Position numbers and translations under genes: made by a program | Shown: in pieces, positions 50,412 to 64,000 of the stretch | How positions within the stretch are numbered: position 1 is the first letter of the stretch | How the letters are laid out: each line of letters begins with the position of its first letter | Source: Glandiceps talaboti | Taxonomy: Eukaryota; Hemichordata; Enteropneusta; Spengelidae | Length of the DNA: 64,000 nucleotides | Reading direction: 5' to 3' | Assembly (NCBI RefSeq): GCF_964340395.1 | Contig: NC_135551.1 | Coordinates: 21,023,503-21,087,502 of the forward strand | Notes under the pieces: generated by a model | What the model was told of the DNA's origin: nothing | What the model saw: the letters and a program-made list of their open reading frames with translations, nothing else | The model's database searches: none

Positions 50412-51675
50412 GTACAGACTATACTATTAAAGTAAAATAACATCAACATTACACAGTATATTTATTTTATCATTACGATTTTGTTTAAAGCTTTAAATAC
50501 AAACATTGTTAGAATATCTTCTAAAACTTTTAGACTAAAAGCAGTGTGTGATGCTTCAACTACTTTGTTATATTAAAGCATCTGCAGTAGGTAAGAAATG
50601 GTTTCCTGTTTGATATGATTTGATTTGAAGATCTGCAAATATTCAGGCCTAAGACAGAGCAAGACTGAAGATACTTTGATTTGCTAACAATAGGGAACTT
50701 GCAAACCCGCCATGTTGAATGTTGCATCATGGGAAATGTGATAATAAATACTAATCAAATAGTATTGTAAACAATAATGTTACATTGTTTTTTACCACCA
50801 ATAACCAATTCATAGTCACCCTGACCATTGTGGGTGGTTTATTTTATTGGTAGCTCCAGATTAGATATTATGATAACCACAGATAATCCCATAGTCCTTT
50901 GCGTCTGAGCATGCTCAGTCTGAATTGCAAGTTCCATATTAAGTCTGTATGCAGTGTCCATGATGATGTTTTACATGTAGAACCAACGTGATTTGATATT
51001 TGATGGTTAAACAGACACGTCCAACAAAAGCCCCTCTTGGTGACACCATATAGACAATAGAAAGGAAGATATTCTAGTACATCCAAAAAGGATTATCATT
51101 ACACAGGCATAATGCTGGTTGTGTCCGTTAGATCTCACCTGTGTTCAGGTAAGCATGGTTTTATGAGACCGATGGTATCAGTGCCGGACAGGGCAGGTTT
51201 AAAACTGTCTACACTGTATTGCCTTTGCTTGTTGAATGGATAATGGTAATTCTGTAATTGTCAGAGGAATAAGTGAATATTTATAGCAGTTTTTCTTCTC
51301 TCTGAAAAACACAAAACTTCACCTTGTACATCCCTTTCAATGTACAGTCTGACAAACACTATTTCATACACAATCCCATGTACATAAGAGGTGAACCCAA
51401 TTCATTTGTTTTTTTTATAAAGCCACACTTTACTAGCAAATAATAGAGACAAGAGTACATATCTTTTCTTATTTAAAAAACAACCCACGATATGATTATA
51501 TCACATGACAATGTAGATCACACACTGTTTAAATATATATTATGCAAATTTCACACAAAACAATAGCACTGACATGTAACATGCTGCATTTGACATCATG
51601 TCTGTCTTATCTATCCCTGCTAATGTCCCATTCCCTATTGTTCTGTATTTATTGCTACAGAGTATCCATGCTGTC
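50412..51675. other. Stretch 3' of MPC1
   Basis: The MPC1 3' UTR must begin just below 51676. An AATAAA on the - strand lies at 51648-51653, only about 23 nt after the stop. Another lies near 50838-50843. I see no other exon. Confidence 0.4.
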
Positions 51676-62008
<10,333 letters not shown>

Positions 62009-62029
62009 TTTTCTGTTTTAGTGCCAACC

Positions 62030-62200
62030 GGTTTCCACATAAACCTCGTTGTTAGCGCCCTCAATGGCCCATTTTCGCAGGATGCACAAACAGCCTGACG
62101 TCACGCCAGACGAAGATTCGACGTGACGCACGCGTGATCGTGACCGACCGCCGCCGGTGACCGTGACGAAGACGTGACGATGTATCACTTTTAGGTAAGA
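62030..62200. promoter_or_regulatory. CpG-rich MPC1 promoter with CRE
   Basis: This is the only CpG-dense patch in the region, directly upstream of the MPC1 start (- strand). It contains a full CRE palindrome TGACGTCA (62096-62103), about 90 bp from the ATG, plus several TGACG half-sites at 62120-62180. A TTTTAG-GTAAGA donor-like word on the + strand near 62189-62200 could belong to a divergent transcript, but this is speculative. Confidence 0.65.
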
Positions 62201-62430
62201 ATGTCTCTTCTCTATTTAGTGTTCATGCAGAGAGAAGGACTCGTCTTCCGAACGCAATTTTTTGGGGGGATGACACGGAAAGACGGTCAAATTCGACAAG
62301 TCAAGTTGTCATTTTGTAAATATGTTTAATTTTCTGTGAAGCACTGTATTTAAAGCTTTCCGTGACACAAACTAAGTTTATAAGCTTTTGGCTGAAGTGA
62401 AAATACTTAAATAAATCCATATTCCAGTAT

Positions 62431-63466
62431 TTGATTTGATTTGATTTGATTTGGCAAAAAAATATTCAGGAAACCACAAAAGAAAAACGGAAAGAACACT
62501 ACAGCTTTCACAAACAAACAAATACAGCACGGAATACCTTTGCCGAGGATAACACAAAAAAAGTTTTAATAACTTATTTCCATTGTGGTCCTCCCACACC
62601 AAACATTACATAGCATAAAAAACGACGAAAAAACAGTACATAGCAGACAGAATATACTAAAAAAATGACCGGTTACTACATATGGTGCGAGGCCAGCCTA
62701 CAGTAAATAAACGAACTCACTTTCTTCCAATTCAGACAATTTCTCGTACATATATAAAAGCTTTAACATTTTTCTTAAAAAGTTGCAAAGAGCTGACATT
62801 ACGAATACACGAAGGTAGACTGTTCCAGATTTTTGCGCCAGAAAAACGGAATGAATATTGACTCTGAGTATTGAAGGTTGGAATATAAATAGAGGAAGAA
62901 CTAGATCTGGTGTTGTATGAATGCCTACTACTGGTTAGTCTGAAATGATCGGAAAGATAACTGGGTGCATTACCGCTCAGCACTTTATAAACATGATTTA
63001 GTTTTAGCTGTTCAACTCGTTGTTCAATAGGAAGCCATCCTAGTTGTTTGAAGTGTGTGTAGGATATATGAGTTCTTGGATGCAAGTTTAACACAAATCT
63101 GATCAGTTTGTTTTGAGAGATTTGTAGTTTAGATTTTGTACGTCGGGTTAGGCTTTTGTACCAGTAGGAGCATACATAGTCATAATGGCAATGAATAAGG
63201 GCTGAAGCCACAATTTCCTAGTGTTAAAATCCAAAAATTTAGATTTTCGATACAGAAATTTCAGTCTGGCATATACCTTTTTGAGAACCTTTTCAGTCAT
63301 ACCCTCACCACCAAGCGATTGGTCTAATTCTGCTCCCAGGTAATTGACTGATGTTTTGTGAGTGATTTGGGTATTGTTACATACAACATTAAGTTTAGTG
63401 TTGGAATTAAGTTTACGTTTTGAGCCAAACAGAATTGATTCGGTTTTTCCTAGATGTAAAAAAAAT
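62431..63466 (-). pseudogene. 5'-truncated LINE reverse transcriptase fragment, copy 2
   Basis: The - strand reads LHLGKTESILFGSKRKL, SVNYLGAELDQSL, KKVYARLKFLYRKSKFLDF and NTRKL. After a 1-nt deletion near 63212 it reads ASALIHCHYDYVCSYWYKSL, KLQISQNKLIRFVLNL, LGWLPIEQRVEQLKLNHVYK and FRFSGAKIWNSLP. This is the RT C-terminal (thumb and beyond) region of a CR1/jockey-like LINE, ending at 62732. A 3' UTR of about 280 bp leads to an (AAATC)n tail (62431-62453 on the + strand as TTGAT repeats). The 5' part, including the catalytic box, is lost. It is a different lineage from the 6977-7945 copy. Confidence 0.9.
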
Positions 63467-64000
63467 GATAATTTGTTGTATAATGCATATTATGTTAATG
63501 TCGAAGCTTGCAGCATTACGACCATTTTCTGGCATTGTTATAAGATCTTATTTACAAATTTCCCGAACATTTTCGTCTTGATACGTACGTACGATAAATT
63601 ACGTCATAGTATCGTTTATGAGATTGCAAGTGATGGTTTAAGTGTGTGTGTGGAACACCACGAGTATCTTTTTGATATGCTGCAAAAACTACGCGCCCAC
63701 ATACAGATACATTCAGTTTGTGTCGTGATCGGTTGAATATTCCAGTTTGATTTAAAAACCAGAAATTATAAGTTTGCAAAAGCTTACTTTTCCTTTCTTT
63801 CCATTTTCCTTTTCAACAAAACTATCAAATTAACTTAGCGTTTAGCCCGAAAGTGACATTAAAATACTGGAAGCGCAAAACTACCTCGACTTGTTTGGGA
63901 AAATCATATACTGTCACTGTTACCATGGGTATATTTATTATGGCAGGGTTGAGAAAATTTCTAATTTCCTTTTTTCAAGTATAAAAAACCCTCAAAACAT
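63467..64000. other. Unannotated end of window
   Basis: The ORF at 63362-63736 overlaps the LINE antisense and has no family features. I see nothing else. Confidence 0.4.

Overview
This is an AT-rich eukaryotic (animal) window. It is dominated by introns, intergenic DNA, microsatellites, tandem minisatellites, palindromes and short inverted-repeat transposons. A spliced mitochondrial carrier gene, a QRFP/RFamide-type neuropeptide receptor, CR1/jockey-like LINE tails and Penelope-type hammerhead ribozymes point to a metazoan. The abundance of TACATGTA-type words and the repeat style suggest a marine invertebrate deuterostome such as a hemichordate or lancelet. That last step is an inference with low confidence.

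Only two protein genes are well supported. (1) An apparently intronless 395-residue class A GPCR of the QRFP-receptor-like group lies on the + strand at 41159-42346. (2) A mitochondrial pyruvate carrier subunit 1 (MPC1) gene on the - strand was reconstructed from six exons between 62008 and 51676. It includes a 4-nt microexon and a 16-nt microexon, and every junction keeps GT-AG and reading phase. A CpG- and TGACG-rich segment with a full CRE palindrome lies just upstream of the MPC1 start codon. Two LINE 3' ends (about 6977-7945 and 62431-63466, both - strand) are decayed reverse-transcriptase fragments. One 57-codon ORF in MPC1 intron 5 is a weak gene candidate.

Layout: 1-41 kb holds no recognised host gene. 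It carries copies of at least four inverted-repeat element families (three copies of family A, two of B, plus C and D), two foldback structures, three direct tandem duplications, two long AT-rich minisatellites and many simple repeats. 41-43 kb is the GPCR with a candidate poly(A) signal at 43140. 43-51.6 kb is gene-free, with a (CT)n tract, a 170-bp duplication and hairpins. 51.6-62.1 kb is MPC1. Its intron 4 holds a cluster of palindromes and (TA)n tracts containing two well-formed hammerhead ribozymes and more decayed copies, which I read as remnants of a non-autonomous Penelope-like element. Its intron 1 holds a further inverted-repeat element, another fragment of the same Penelope-type end, and a perfect 89-bp palindrome. 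62.4-63.5 kb is the second LINE tail. I see no CRISPR array, tRNA, rRNA or bacterial-type operon.
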